Assembly (NCBI GenBank): GCA_002422345.1
Contig: DIUL01000148.1
Span: 1-15,611, forward strand
Origin: Acetobacteraceae bacterium UBA6159
GTDB lineage: Bacteria; Pseudomonadota; Alphaproteobacteria; Acetobacterales; Acetobacteraceae
Length of the DNA stretch: 15,611 nt
Direction: 5' to 3'
Numbering within the stretch: position 1 is the first letter of the stretch; the number at the start of each line of letters is the position of its first letter. The notes under the pieces were generated by a model. It saw nothing but the letters and a program-made list of their open reading frames with translations. It did not search any database and was not told the origin of the DNA. This document shows, piece by piece, positions 1 through 6,899 of this stretch. The translations under genes and the position numbers were made by a program.

Positions 1-51
1 GAGTGTCTGTTAAATGTGGGTTAGGTTTTCGCGTTCCTTCGCTATTTCCGC

Positions 52-80
52 CGGTTAGCGGGTAACCGACTCAATCGGTT
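52..80. repeat. Overlapping, mutually exclusive inverted repeats
   Basis: CGGTTA (52-57) pairs with TAACCG (63-68) around GCGGG. Overlapping it, AACCGA (64-69) pairs with TCGGTT (75-80) around CTCAA. The two hairpins share bases 64-68, so only one can form at a time. The site lies about 20 bases upstream of a duplicated integrase-upstream motif, so binding sites for a recombinase or its regulator are one reading. The run of T after the second arm is too short for a convincing terminator. Confidence 0.45.
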
Positions 81-100
81 TTCGCACGAACCCGCCGCGT

Positions 101-141
101 CGCGCGCCATTTCCTGCCCTCTTGCTTCCACCATGCTTCCA
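101..141 (+). repeat. Diverged copy of the integrase-upstream motif (copy 1)
   Basis: This 41-base stretch aligns without gaps to 5221-5261 upstream of the integrase gene, with 33 of 41 bases identical by my count. Both copies start with CGCGCGCC and end in a direct repeat TTCCA-N6-TTCCA (here 126-130 and 137-141). The 11-base period puts both TTCCA units on the same face of the helix, as expected for paired protein-binding sites. It probably marks the start of a second, lost integrase locus. An arm-type integrase site or a promoter element are both possible. Confidence 0.6.
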
Positions 142-201
142 GAACCCGCGGCAGACCCGCCATGGTAGCAGGCTCCCTCCCAGTCATGTCAGCGCCGGAC
201 C

Positions 202-246
202 ATGAGGTCGCCGACCGACCAAAGACTCCAAGAGGCGCAGGCTTGA
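202..246 (+). pseudogene. Possible relic of an integrase start (14 codons)
   Basis: An ATG at 202 opens a 14-codon frame ending in TGA at 244-246. It sits 60 bases after the end of the upstream motif. The intact integrase ATG at 5321 sits 59 bases after its own copy. The peptide MRSPTDQRLQEAQA has T5, an aliphatic residue at 9 and A12 in the same places as the integrase start MPKLTKRQVDAAE. Nothing downstream resembles an integrase in any frame I read, so the rest would be deleted or replaced. The match is short and could be chance. Confidence 0.25.
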
Positions 247-582
247 CCAGCCCGGGCAGCAGGCGCGACCGATAGCTGTCCTTCAAACCAAACCGTCGAA
301 CGGAGGGGGGGTGTGCCCGTCATTCCGGCGCGAGACGAAGTCAGGCAGCGAAAGTGGCCAAAGCCGCCTGGCATCAGATACGGTTCCGCAGTGTTGCCGC
401 GGCGTCCTTTCAATGAAGCGCGACAGAGCAGTTGCTCTCGATTTATCCATGACAGCGAGTCCCCGCCCGTACTCGGGTGAGACCGAACCGGGTCATCGGT
501 AGCGCTCCACATTGGAAGCCGCGGATCAGACCGGCAGGCTGGCCAGGGATTGCTCTGCCCATCCGAGACTGCCGCCGGCCGG
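247..582. other. Gene-poor stretch downstream of the histidine kinase
   Basis: I see no convincing gene here. Open frames on both strands are short, rich in Arg, Ser and Pro, and resemble no family I know. The only structure noticed is a small inverted repeat, AGAGCA (425-430) and TGCTCT (433-438), separated by two bases. No clear terminator for the kinase gene is visible. Confidence 0.5.
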
Positions 583-2439
583 TTATTCGCCAAGCATGTT
601 CCGTATCTTGGCCGCGAGCGCATCTATCCTAAAGGGCTTTGTCAAAACCTGCATGCCATCCTCCACCAGGCCGCTGCCGACCGCGGCTTTGTCGGCGTAC
701 CCGGTGACAAACAGCACCTTGAGATCGGGCCTCCGCTGCCGCGCCGCATCCGCGAGCTGCCGGCCGTTCATACCGCCAGGCAGTCCGACATCGGTGAGCA
801 GGAGGTCAATGCGGGTGGTGGTCTCCAGAAAGCTCAATCCGGAGCGGCCATCAACGGCCTCCAGTACCGTGTAGCCGAGATCCGAAAGCACTTCGACGGT
901 CATCATTCGTATCGACGACTCATCCTCAACCACCAGCACGACGGCGCCCGTTCCTCCCTGTGCCGGCGGACCTGACGCCGCATCAACCTCCGCCGCATTG
1001 CCCAATGCTCCGAAATACCGGGGGAGGTAGATCGTCGCCGTCAGGCCTTGCCCCTCCTCGCTGCGCAGATGCACATGCCCACCCGATTGCTGGGCGAAGC
1101 CGTAGACCATGGACAGACCAAGACCGGTGCCCAGGCCGATCGGTTTGGTCGTGAAGAAGGGATCGAAGGCGTGCGCGAGCACGGCCAGAGTCATCCCCGT
1201 ACCGGTGTCGGTGACGGACAGAGCCACGTAGTCTTTGGGCGGCAGATTCGTCGGATGCTCATCTGTGGATGTCCCGGGCCGGTCAGGGAGAACGGCGTTC
1301 GTAGTCTCAATCACGAGGTGCCCGCCGTCAGGCATGGCATCCCGCGCATTGATAACGAGATTGAGTAGCGCGCTTTCGAGTTGGTGCGGATCGCACAATG
1401 CCAGCCCCAACTTTCCGGCAAGCGTGATTTCAATCTGAACAGATGGTCCCAACGTGCGGCTGAACAGTTCTTTCATGCCGCCGATCAGCCGGTTGACGTC
1501 CGTGGGCCTGGGATCGAGCGTCTGGCGGCGCGAGAAGGCGAGGAGACGATGGGTCAGCGACGCCGCGCGATTCGTCGCCTCCAACCCGGCCTCGACATAG
1601 CGTTCAACCTCCGCCGCGCGCCCCTGGGCCGTGCGGATGCGAATCAGCTCCAGGCTACCCGAGATACCGGCCAACAGATTGTTGAAATCGTGCGCCAGCC
1701 CTCCGGTCAATTGGCCGACCGCCTCCATTTTCAGTGCCTGGCGGAGCTCACCTTCGACCCTTTCCCGCTCTTCTGCTTCGGCCCGCAGGCTGGCGTTCGC
1801 TTCGGTCAACTCTCGAGTGCGCTCAGCCACCTTCGTCTCCAGCTCCTCGTTGGCGAGACGAAGCCGCACCTGTCCGTCGCGCGTCTCCGCGTTCGAGCGC
1901 AAGCGCTCCACCGCCGACGCGAGAAGGTTGGCATAGCTCTGTAAGAAGGCGATGTCCTTTTTGTTGAATTCGCGGGGCTTGCGGCTGTCGACCTGCAGGA
2001 TGCCGAACGGAGGCTTGTCCTTCGCACCGATGATAACGACGTTGGCGATTGCCCGAACGCCATTGTCGGTCAGGAACGGCGGATAGGTAAATCGCTTCTC
2101 CGTCCGGATGTCGGGCGAGATCACCGGCTTCCCGGTCTTGAGGGCACGGCCCTCCGACGTATTCTCCGTTACCTGTATGGTCGTCACGCCCACGACGCCC
2201 GGCTTCCAGCCCACACCCGCGCGAACCAGCAGGGTATGGCCATCCCCCTGTAGCTCGACCACCTTGGCGAGCTCGGTGCCCAGAGCCTCCCCGACGAGAC
2301 GGCTGGCTTCGGTGAGTATCTCGTCCAGGTCATCCGACCGCAACGCGAGTTCCCCGAACTTTGCCATCACGGTCTGCCGCCGGAGTAATTCCCGGTGATT
2401 TTCTTTAACCGCTTCAATCAAGATATTCACTCCGCACAT
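583..2439 (-). CDS. Hybrid sensor histidine kinase (GAF, HisKA, HATPase, receiver)
   Basis: A 618-residue cytoplasmic-looking sensor kinase; I see no membrane segment or signal peptide. A GAF-type sensor domain spans about 25-185 and a coiled-coil linker about 185-235. The dimerisation/phosphoacceptor domain has H250 in LAHDFNN. The ATPase domain shows the N box LLNLVINARDAMP (about 358-370), a G1 box DTGTGM (411-416) and a G2 box GLGTGLGLS. A C-terminal receiver (about 498-616) has acidic residues near 505-507, phosphoacceptor D550 and K601. All key residues are present, so it should autophosphorylate and pass phosphate to its own receiver. No response regulator or output gene is adjacent, so the partner and signal are unknown. 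The start at 2439 gives a full GAF lead-in; M25 is an alternative. A perfect inverted repeat lies 33-56 bases upstream of the start. Confidence 0.93.
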   Translation of the reverse strand: MCGVNILIEAVKENHRELLRRQTVMAKFGELALRSDDLDEILTEASRLVGEALGTELAKVVELQGDGHTLLVRAGVGWKPGVVGVTTIQVTENTSEGRALKTGKPVISPDIRTEKRFTYPPFLTDNGVRAIANVVIIGAKDKPPFGILQVDSRKPREFNKKDIAFLQSYANLLASAVERLRSNAETRDGQVRLRLANEELETKVAERTRELTEANASLRAEAEERERVEGELRQALKMEAVGQLTGGLAHDFNNLLAGISGSLELIRIRTAQGRAAEVERYVEAGLEATNRAASLTHRLLAFSRRQTLDPRPTDVNRLIGGMKELFSRTLGPSVQIEITLAGKLGLALCDPHQLESALLNLVINARDAMPDGGHLVIETTNAVLPDRPGTSTDEHPTNLPPKDYVALSVTDTGTGMTLAVLAHAFDPFFTTKPIGLGTGLGLSMVYGFAQQSGGHVHLRSEEGQGLTATIYLPRYFGALGNAAEVDAASGPPAQGGTGAVVLVVEDESSIRMMTVEVLSDLGYTVLEAVDGRSGLSFLETTTRIDLLLTDVGLPGGMNGRQLADAARQRRPDLKVLFVTGYADKAAVGSGLVEDGMQVLTKPFRIDALAAKIRNMLGE

Positions 2440-2968
2440 TGTCCGGCACGCCTTGCTCGCGTCGGCCTGCCGGAATGTCGGGGAACGGACATTCCACTGT
2501 ACCCTAAAATAGTGCCCTGTGTTCCGCGAATTGAGCCTCGGAAACTACCCAGTCCCGTCCCGCCCATGGGATGGTTGTTCGCGACCGAGGTTCACGTTCC
2601 CTCCTGCTCCGTCCATGACGCAGACCGCGCCGCACCGGGGACGGGTGACCCAAGGTCAGTCGCTCGCACCTCAGCGACTCAGAAAGGCGGACGGCTGCTT
2701 TCGGGTTCAAGGGAATGTAGCCTGAGTGACGTCAATTGGCGCGAACCAGCCGTCGATGGAGCAGATATTCTACGTCCGTTCACCATCCTGAGCGGCAGTA
2801 CCCGAAGCGTCAGGCCAGCACCGCGGCGGACGTCCCGAGGAGGACGTTGTCACACCCAAATGCGGCTGCCTCCTGAGATCGACGCAGACTGTCTTGTTTT
2901 CTCAACGATTTGGCTCCGTCTTCGACAAAGTGTCGCGGCGCTGATCACCACACTCCGCGAATCCACCA
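2440..2968. other. Intergenic region between kinase and DUF6880-type gene
   Basis: Apart from the inverted repeat at 2472-2495, I find no gene here. A long plus-strand frame runs through it (2395-3141) but also crosses the 3' end of the minus-strand gene, has low-quality composition and matches no family I know. Stretches such as 2680-2730 look like the mixed debris common between accessory genes. A weak CGACA-AAG-TGTCG hairpin (2923-2935) lies about 35 bases past the stop of the minus-strand gene but lacks a T run. Confidence 0.5.
2472..2495 (-). promoter_or_regulatory. Perfect 8-bp inverted repeat upstream of the kinase gene
   Basis: GGAATGTC (2472-2479) and GACATTCC (2488-2495) are perfect inverted copies separated by eight bases. 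The site lies 33-56 bases before the kinase start codon at 2439. Position and symmetry suit an operator for a dimeric regulator or a 5'-leader hairpin. A weaker imperfect repeat (CACTGT...ATAGTG, about 2495-2514) follows directly, in a more AT-rich patch that could hold the promoter. No regulator can be named. Confidence 0.45.
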
Positions 2969-4405
2969 TTACGAAGCGAGACTCCAGAAATCGGTCTTTC
3001 GTCCATGTTCTCCGCGCAGCCTGCCGATATAAGCATCGTACGTCTCGAAACCCCCGAAATCAGGGACCGCTGCCGCGAGACCCTCGCAGGTCCGCAGGTG
3101 ACGAGCGGCGTGACCGTAGCGGCTGGATCTGGCCTGGGTGAGCGTGAAATCGATCATCGCCCTCAGCAGCAGTATCGCCGCGAGAGGGTATTTGCCCGCG
3201 AGGGAATCCGCCGCGGGCGTCAGAACCTCGTAACGATTGCCGTCCAACTCCTTCGCTCGTTCGATCACGACCCGCGCAGCTCTATCCAATGACGGCCAGG
3301 ACACCAGAAACCAGACGGCCTGAAGGACGTCGCCGTATCGTTCCGCGTGGCCCAGGGCACGCTCCTCTGCCTCGAAATCGTCAAAATCAGGAAGCCGCTT
3401 CAGGTAGTCCCGCAAATGCGGAGCCGAGAGAGATTGCTCAAAACATGCCCATCGAGCTGCCTGAGCCTCATCACCGCGTCCGAGGGCTTCGAGCACGTCG
3501 ATCCGCGCATTCTCCCAGTCAAAATCAGGCCAGCCGCCTTGGCGGCGCTCGGCGGCTTCAATCGTCTGCCACGCATCCTCGGCGCGGCCCGCCGCGAGCA
3601 GCCGTTGCGTGATCTGAGCCGCGATTTTCGGGACCTTCCTGGTCTTTTTGTCATACTGAGCGACGAACGCGTCGACATCGCCCTGTGCGTCGGCGATCTC
3701 CTGGAGTGCCAACCGGACGGTACTGACGCGGGCACGCTCGGCGATATCGTCAGCATAAATTTCACCGCCGGACCCCCAACCTATGACCTGCCGGTCTTTC
3801 GCCGCCGGTCTTCGGACCGGCTCCGCTGACAGCGCGATCATGCGCTGCTTCAGGTGCTCCAGTCCCGCCTGTCCGAGAGCTGGCTTCAGCGCCTGAATCA
3901 GGTGGTCGAACTGACCGTAATCGTTCCGCGTCAACGCATTGAACGCCTGATCCCCGAGTTGCTTCGGATCGGACTTGGTTGACCCGGCGATTTCTCCCAG
4001 ATCGCCCACGGCGGTCTGGAAAACACCGCTGATCGTCCCGTTGCTGTCATCGCAGCGTCCAAGGACCGGACCGGCCAAATCCAGAAAACGCCACATCAGG
4101 TCCAGGCCCTCGGCGGGCATGCTCTTCGCCACATGATCGGCGATGGCCCGGCGTTGGCCCTCCAGATCGTCAACCAGAGCCTTCCGGTTTTGCCAGTCCA
4201 CGAAGGAGCGCGACCGCGCGATCGTCGCCAGGCGCTTCCGGATTTCCTTCACCAGCTCGGTGGGGCTTTGCGCACCGGCCAGTTCCAGGCGCAGACGCCG
4301 CTTCGCGGCCGCGTTACCGTTACTGATCTCCATAAGCAGCGCGGCCAGACGCGCGGCCCCGAGGGTCTCAAGATTGCTGGCGTTCAGAGTCTTGGTCGAG
4401 GCCAT
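2969..4405 (-). CDS. DUF6880-family protein
   Basis: A 478-residue, probably cytoplasmic, helical protein of unknown function. I recognise the DUF6880-like pattern from memory: an N-terminal block MASTKTLNASNLETLGAARL, a conserved segment RSRSFVDWQNRKALVDDLE, a middle region of helical repeats including an AEDAWQTIEAAE unit, and a C-terminal block ending near SSRYGHAARHL and KTDFWSL. The repeat-like centre suggests a protein-interaction scaffold. The open frame extends upstream to 4570 but the family-like start is the ATG at 4405; 4444 is also possible. The ribosome binding site is not obvious for either. It is divergent from the small gene at 4570, so the two may share a regulatory region. 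The family has no firm biochemical role that I know of. Confidence 0.85.
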   Translation of the reverse strand: MASTKTLNASNLETLGAARLAALLMEISNGNAAAKRRLRLELAGAQSPTELVKEIRKRLATIARSRSFVDWQNRKALVDDLEGQRRAIADHVAKSMPAEGLDLMWRFLDLAGPVLGRCDDSNGTISGVFQTAVGDLGEIAGSTKSDPKQLGDQAFNALTRNDYGQFDHLIQALKPALGQAGLEHLKQRMIALSAEPVRRPAAKDRQVIGWGSGGEIYADDIAERARVSTVRLALQEIADAQGDVDAFVAQYDKKTRKVPKIAAQITQRLLAAGRAEDAWQTIEAAERRQGGWPDFDWENARIDVLEALGRGDEAQAARWACFEQSLSAPHLRDYLKRLPDFDDFEAEERALGHAERYGDVLQAVWFLVSWPSLDRAARVVIERAKELDGNRYEVLTPAADSLAGKYPLAAILLLRAMIDFTLTQARSSRYGHAARHLRTCEGLAAAVPDFGGFETYDAYIGRLRGEHGRKTDFWSLAS

Positions 4406-4569
4406 ATCGCGAACATCCAAATACCTGCTGCCGTCCTCGCTCATCCGACCGCCGACTGAACCGGGAAGACAAGCCGGGCAGTATGATGCACCCTCGAACA
4501 TTCCTGGCCCCGCGAGCAAGCCCACAACGAGCCCGACTCGCAGGTCAGTATGATGGCGGACCTTTGGCA
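4406..4569. promoter_or_regulatory. Divergent promoter region with repeated CAGTATGATG
   Basis: This 164-bp gap separates two divergent starts (4405 minus and 4570 plus). CAGTATGATG occurs exactly twice, at 4479-4488 and 4546-4555, 67 bases apart. Each copy contains TATGAT, one base from the sigma-70 -10 consensus. The second would place a transcript start only about ten bases before the ATG at 4570. I see no strong -35 element for either copy, so a repeated operator is an equal reading. Confidence 0.3.
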
Positions 4570-5061
4570 ATGCGGATCAAGAATCCCCGGCAAGCCTCGC
4601 TGGACGAGGTGAGAATTACCCGTGAGGAGGATACTGCGGTCATCGAGAACGCGGATCCGTCCGTTTCGGTGGTTCGTCTCGTGGTCGGACCAGCACTCGG
4701 CTCAATGACCGACGCCGCGGTCCTCGATCTCTTCAACGGTGTGATTGAAGCCCAGCACAGAATTTCGCTGGAATTCGACGACACCCTGGTCGAGATACCT
4801 CCCGGCAGGCCCCAGATCCGCTACTCCGAGGAAAGTGATCAATGGGTGCCTCGCGGCGATGTGCTGCGCTGCTATATCGAGGACGACGAGGCGGGAGAAC
4901 TGGTCGTCCACGTTGACAACCAAACTCTGAACCTCCGGGATTTTGGACGGCTGTTGAGGACGTTCGCGGGATGGGGAATGCGCATCGCATTTGTCCCAGA
5001 GGACCGAATAGCTGATCAACCTGATATCATCATCCGCGAGCCGGGGGATGGGGACGCGTAG
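4570..5061 (+). CDS. Conserved hypothetical protein (possibly DUF7713-type)
   Basis: A 163-residue acidic protein with no signal peptide or membrane segment. Clear blocks are VRITREEDTAVIENADPS, an FNGVIEAQ helix, VEIPPGRPQIRYSEESDQW followed by PRGDVLRC, and a C-terminal part with LRDFGRLLRTFAGWGMRIAF. I remember similar proteins as a widespread bacterial family, perhaps the one catalogued as DUF7713, but I am not sure of the number. No catalytic motif is visible. The ATG at 4570 is chosen because the family-like sequence begins there and GGCGGA lies nine bases upstream; the open frame itself extends to 4483. It ends 260 bases before the integrase gene and may be island cargo with the divergent DUF6880-type gene. 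Confidence 0.8.
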   Translation: MRIKNPRQASLDEVRITREEDTAVIENADPSVSVVRLVVGPALGSMTDAAVLDLFNGVIEAQHRISLEFDDTLVEIPPGRPQIRYSEESDQWVPRGDVLRCYIEDDEAGELVVHVDNQTLNLRDFGRLLRTFAGWGMRIAFVPEDRIADQPDIIIREPGDGDA

Positions 5062-5087
5062 CACGCGGGGGATTGAGGCGCCCCGTG
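5062..5087 (+). terminator. GC-rich hairpin directly after the 163-residue gene
   Basis: CACG-c-GGG and CCC-CGTG can pair around a short loop immediately after the TAG stop at 5059-5061. The stem is strong for its size, but no T run follows, so rho-independent termination is unproven. A GGCCGGCC palindrome lies a few bases downstream. Confidence 0.25.
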
Positions 5088-5220
5088 GGCCGGCCGGGCA
5101 CTAGGTAAGAATGCCTGAGGCCAAACTACGCAGAACTACCCTAATTTTCTATTTTCTGCGCATTTTCAATTACTTAGTTGAGTTTCACGCGGCTTCACCC
5201 CACTGTGCCTTTCGCGTCCG

Positions 5221-5261
5221 CGCGCGCCGTTACCCGCCCTCCTGTTTCCATGGTGCTTCCA
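5221..5261 (+). promoter_or_regulatory. Integrase-upstream motif with TTCCA-N6-TTCCA (copy 2)
   Basis: This is the second copy of the 41-base motif also found at 101-141. It ends 59 bases before the integrase ATG. TTCCA occurs at 5246-5250 and 5257-5261, an 11-base period. An AT-rich patch of about 50 bases (roughly 5137-5185), unusual for this window, lies just upstream and is a reasonable place for the integrase promoter. Paired short direct repeats near the int promoter fit arm-type sites bound by the integrase N-terminal domain. The exact role is inferred. Confidence 0.45.
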
Positions 5262-5320
5262 CGAGTGGCGCCGGCAAAGCGCGGGGAGGCGAACCGATAG
5301 GCCCGATGGGAACCGAGAGC

Positions 5321-6478
5321 ATGCCGAAATTGACCAAACGCCAGGTCGACGCCGCCGAGATCCAGGCGGCCGACTATTTCATCTGGGACGACGAACTTGC
5401 CGGGTTCGGGCTGCGCGTGCTCCCGAGTGGGCGAAAGGGTTACATCGTCCAATATCGGGTCGGCCGCCGTTCCCGCCGCATCAGCCTCGGCTCGAGCACG
5501 GTGCTCACCTGCGAGCAGGCCCGGACGCGCGCGATCGCTGCTCTCGCCGCCGTCCGCGCTGGTGACGATCCCGCCGCGAAACGCGACGCCGACCGGCGCG
5601 CGATTACCGTCAAGGAACTCGCCGACCGATTTGACAAGGAGCATGTCGCGGTGCGGGTCAAGCACACCACGGCGAAAGGCTATCGCCGCCTTCTCGAGCG
5701 CACCATCCTGCCCGCTCTCGGGCGTCATCGCGTAACTGAGGTGACGCGGGCTGACGTCGCCAAACTCCACCATGACCAGCGGCACATCCCCTATGAGGCC
5801 AATCGGTGCCTCGAGGTCATCTCCAAGATGTTCAGCCTCGCCGAAATGTGGGGACTGCGTCCGGACGGATCGAACCCACGTAAGCATATAAAGAAGTACG
5901 CCGAGGAGAAACGCGAGCGGTTCCTCAGCCCGGGAGAACTCAAACGGGTTGGCGAAGTCCTCAGAGAGATGGAGACGGAGGGCATCGAACTGCCGTCCGC
6001 AATCGCCGCCATCAGGCTACTCATCCTCACCGGCTGCCGCCTCGGCGAAATCATGACCCTCAAGTGGTCCTACCTAGACATCGGCGCTCAAGCACTCCGG
6101 CTTCCTGATTCGAAAACGGGCGCCAAAGTCGTCCATTTGGGTCAGCCTGCGTTTGAATTGCTGACGAAAATCGAGCGGGTCGAGAAGAACCCTTGGGTCA
6201 TCGTTGGGACAAAGCCCGGCGCCCGGCTCACCGATCTGCAGCCATTCTGGCAACGGGTCCGCGCCCGTGCCGGTCTGAAGGACGCCCGCATCCACGATCT
6301 GCGTCACACATTCGCCTCGACCGCTGTTGCCTCGGGGCAAGGGTTACCAATGATCGGCAAACTTCTGGGGCATACGCAGGTCCAGACAACGGCTCGGTAT
6401 GCCCACCTCGCGACCGACCCGATCAAGATCGCCGTTGATAGTGTATCGAACCGGCTGGCCGATATGATGCTTGGCTGA
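5321..6478 (+). CDS. int: Tyrosine-type site-specific integrase (DUF4102 arm-binding type)
   Basis: A 385-residue recombinase that would integrate and excise a genomic island. The N-terminal arm-binding domain (about 1-90) shows LTKRQVDAAE and GFGLRVLPSGRKGYIVQYR, and a core-binding domain spans about 95-190. The catalytic domain (about 200-385) carries the full set: R240 in LTGCRLGE, K265 in DSKTG, H325 and R328 in HDLRHTF, H351 in LLGHTQ and nucleophile Y360 in TARYAHL. The length is normal and nothing is missing, so it may be active. The frame is open back to 5111, but the family start MPKLTKR fits the ATG at 5321; 5306 is a nearby alternative. The ribosome binding site is weak. Its att site is not established; a tRNA-Gly-like sequence lies downstream at 6556. 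Confidence 0.95.
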   Translation: MPKLTKRQVDAAEIQAADYFIWDDELAGFGLRVLPSGRKGYIVQYRVGRRSRRISLGSSTVLTCEQARTRAIAALAAVRAGDDPAAKRDADRRAITVKELADRFDKEHVAVRVKHTTAKGYRRLLERTILPALGRHRVTEVTRADVAKLHHDQRHIPYEANRCLEVISKMFSLAEMWGLRPDGSNPRKHIKKYAEEKRERFLSPGELKRVGEVLREMETEGIELPSAIAAIRLLILTGCRLGEIMTLKWSYLDIGAQALRLPDSKTGAKVVHLGQPAFELLTKIERVEKNPWVIVGTKPGARLTDLQPFWQRVRARAGLKDARIHDLRHTFASTAVASGQGLPMIGKLLGHTQVQTTARYAHLATDPIKIAVDSVSNRLADMMLG

Positions 6479-6555
6479 CCGACGGAGCAGCGTCATTGAC
6501 ACGTTCCGTCCTTCTGATCACGCCGAAACCGCGCTTCGGCGCCGAGGTTGGGGTC

Positions 6556-6583
6556 GAGTATCCGAATCCCTTCGCCCGCTCCA
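6556..6583 (+). other. tRNA-Gly 3'-end-like remnant, candidate attachment site
   Basis: Compared from memory with the T-arm and acceptor end of bacterial tRNA-Gly, 24 of 28 bases agree. The block TCCCTTCGCCCGCTCCA (6567-6583) is identical to a typical gene end. The four mismatches lie in the T-arm and T-loop. The matching 5' half (a GCGGGCG acceptor strand and the anticodon arm) is absent upstream, so this is not a working tRNA gene. tRNA 3' ends are standard targets of this integrase class. Its position after int, not before it, is odd for the gene at 5321. Confidence 0.4.
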
Positions 6584-6696
6584 GTCGGTTCCCATCCAAC
6601 CTGTCTCTCCTGGTGGTGGCTGGGCCGAAAAAGCCGAGGTTCCGCGCCGTTTTGCGCCTGAACCTTGATACTGCGAAAGCGGAACGACCACCCGAT

Positions 6697-6726
6697 TTTC
6701 TCTCCGAATGGCGATTTCTCTCCGAA
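6697..6726. repeat. Short direct repeat, 12 bases at 18-base period
   Basis: TTTCTCTCCGAA occurs at 6697-6708 and again at 6715-6726 with six bases between. Both copies are preceded by GAT-type bases, so the repeat unit may be slightly longer. It lies in non-coding debris. Paired protein-binding sites or a small tandem duplication are both possible. Confidence 0.5.
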
Positions 6727-6839
6727 GGCTTGGGACTTGGGCGATCTAGTCTACAAGGTCTATCCATCTGATATACCAGAATTTCCTATTCGGGCGCCCC
6801 TCGCGAGTTGGCGGGTCGATCGCCCTCCAAAGGTCCTCT

Positions 6840-6887
6840 GAACACAACATTCTCTGCCGCTGGTCATCACAAAGATGACCTGTGTTC
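6840..6887. repeat. Nested inverted repeats (two-tier hairpin)
   Basis: GGTCATC (6862-6868) and GATGACC (6874-6880) are perfect arms around ACAAA. Outside them GAACACA (6840-6846) pairs perfectly with TGTGTTC (6881-6887), leaving a one-sided bulge of 15 bases. The structure begins 13 bases past the stop of the broken dehydrogenase on the minus strand, so it may be that gene's former transcript end, although no T run follows. Confidence 0.45.
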
Positions 6888-6899
6888 CATAGGCTGAGA

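Noticed and set aside
189..623. A 144-codon minus-strand frame at the left edge
   Set aside because: It overlaps the kinase 3' end, and its sequence is irregular and matches nothing I know.
2923..2935. Hairpin CGACA-AAG-TGTCG after the DUF6880-type gene as a terminator
   Set aside because: The stem is only five pairs and is not followed by a T run on the minus strand.
2395..3141. A 248-codon open frame on the plus strand
   Set aside because: It crosses intergenic DNA and the 3' end of the DUF6880-type gene, shows no family likeness and has composition typical of a shadow frame in GC-rich DNA.
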